Shown: positions 22,825 through 22,948 of the stretch, one piece after another
Layout: every line of letters begins with the position of its first letter
Position numbering within the stretch: position 1 is the stretch's first letter
DNA from: JBMYYR01 sp049609625
Lineage (GTDB): Bacteria > Bacteroidota > Bacteroidia > Flavobacteriales > CAJXXR01
Assembly (NCBI GenBank): GCA_049609625.1
Contig: JBMYYR010000034.1
Location: 1-22,948, forward strand
Direction: 5' to 3'
DNA: 22,948 bases
Position numbers and translations under genes: made by a program
The notes under the pieces: model-generated
What the model was told of the DNA's origin: nothing
What the model saw: the letters and a program-made list of their open reading frames with translations, nothing else
The model's database searches: none

Positions 22825-22948
22825 ATGATAGAAAAAGAATTGTCGGAAGACGACAAAATATTGGATGAAGTAACGCGTTCGGAATATAAATACGGTTTTG
22901 TTACCGACATCGAATCCGATACCATTCCGAAAGGCTTAAATCCCGATG
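22825..22948 (+). CDS. sufB: Fe-S assembly scaffold SufB (5' part)
   Basis: Only the first 41 codons are in the window. They include the characteristic SufB N-terminal stretch YKYGFVTDIESDTIPKGLN. SufB forms the SufBC2D complex on which clusters are built with sulfur from SufS/SufE. The ATG at 22825 follows the A-type carrier stop by 12 bp, so the two are one operon, and sufC, sufD and sufS would be expected beyond the right edge. Confidence 0.9.
   Translation, partial: MIEKELSEDDKILDEVTRSEYKYGFVTDIESDTIPKGLNPD

Noticed and set aside
1..22948. CRISPR array, rRNA, integrase, transposase or phage genes.
   Set aside because: No regularly spaced repeats, rRNA-like text or recombinase motifs were seen on either strand.

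Overview
The window looks like chromosomal DNA from a member of the Bacteroidota, probably a free-living, aerobic, Flavobacteriales-type bacterium. Several things point there. There are many promoter -7 boxes of the TAnnTTTG form and almost no strong Shine-Dalgarno sequences. A secreted protein carries the start of a type IX secretion (Por) C-terminal tail. Rho has a long disordered insertion, and the SRP RNA is short. The genus cannot be fixed from sequence reading alone. Most of the window is housekeeping DNA, densely packed and with little sign of mobility except near the right end.

Region 1 (1-2458, minus strand) is a pyrimidine operon: pyrR, pyrB and a small STAS-like protein, followed by the 5' part of a secreted protein. 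Region 2 (2516-5535) holds prmC, then the SRP RNA gene with a near-ideal promoter and a shared terminator, and convergent rho. Region 3 (5691-9380, plus strand) is envelope and RNA maintenance: a DUF1684-type lipoprotein overlapping an RluA-type pseudouridine synthase, an exported MsrA, and a lipoprotein that joins a c-type haem motif to a PHM-like copper monooxygenase domain with all six expected copper ligands. A gene remnant and a terminator follow.

Region 4 (9382-15773) is a pair of divergent operons from a 44-bp intergenic region. Leftward run ferredoxin, an exported protein of unknown function, serC and serA (serine synthesis). Rightward run a LuxC-like acyl-CoA reductase, a class I aminotransferase and a solute-binding-protein-like protein with no signal peptide. 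Region 5 (16024-18852) holds prs-rplY with a clear promoter and terminator, then a dihaem cytochrome c peroxidase. Region 6 (18902-21514, minus strand) has a SulP anion transporter and a voltage-gated-type potassium channel.

Region 7 (21530-22450) is the only part that looks accessory. An orphan addiction-module-type antitoxin gene lies between two decayed copies of a direct repeat, with small uncertain ORFs and repeat fragments around it. Region 8 (22395 to the end) starts a suf iron-sulfur operon (A-type carrier, then sufB running off the window), preceded by an imperfect palindrome that could be an operator.

No complete novel defence or mobile system is visible. The points most worth a second look are the haem-copper monooxygenase fusion, the cytoplasmic binding-protein-like gene and its neighbours, the Rho insertion, the antitoxin with its flanking repeats, and the palindrome before suf.
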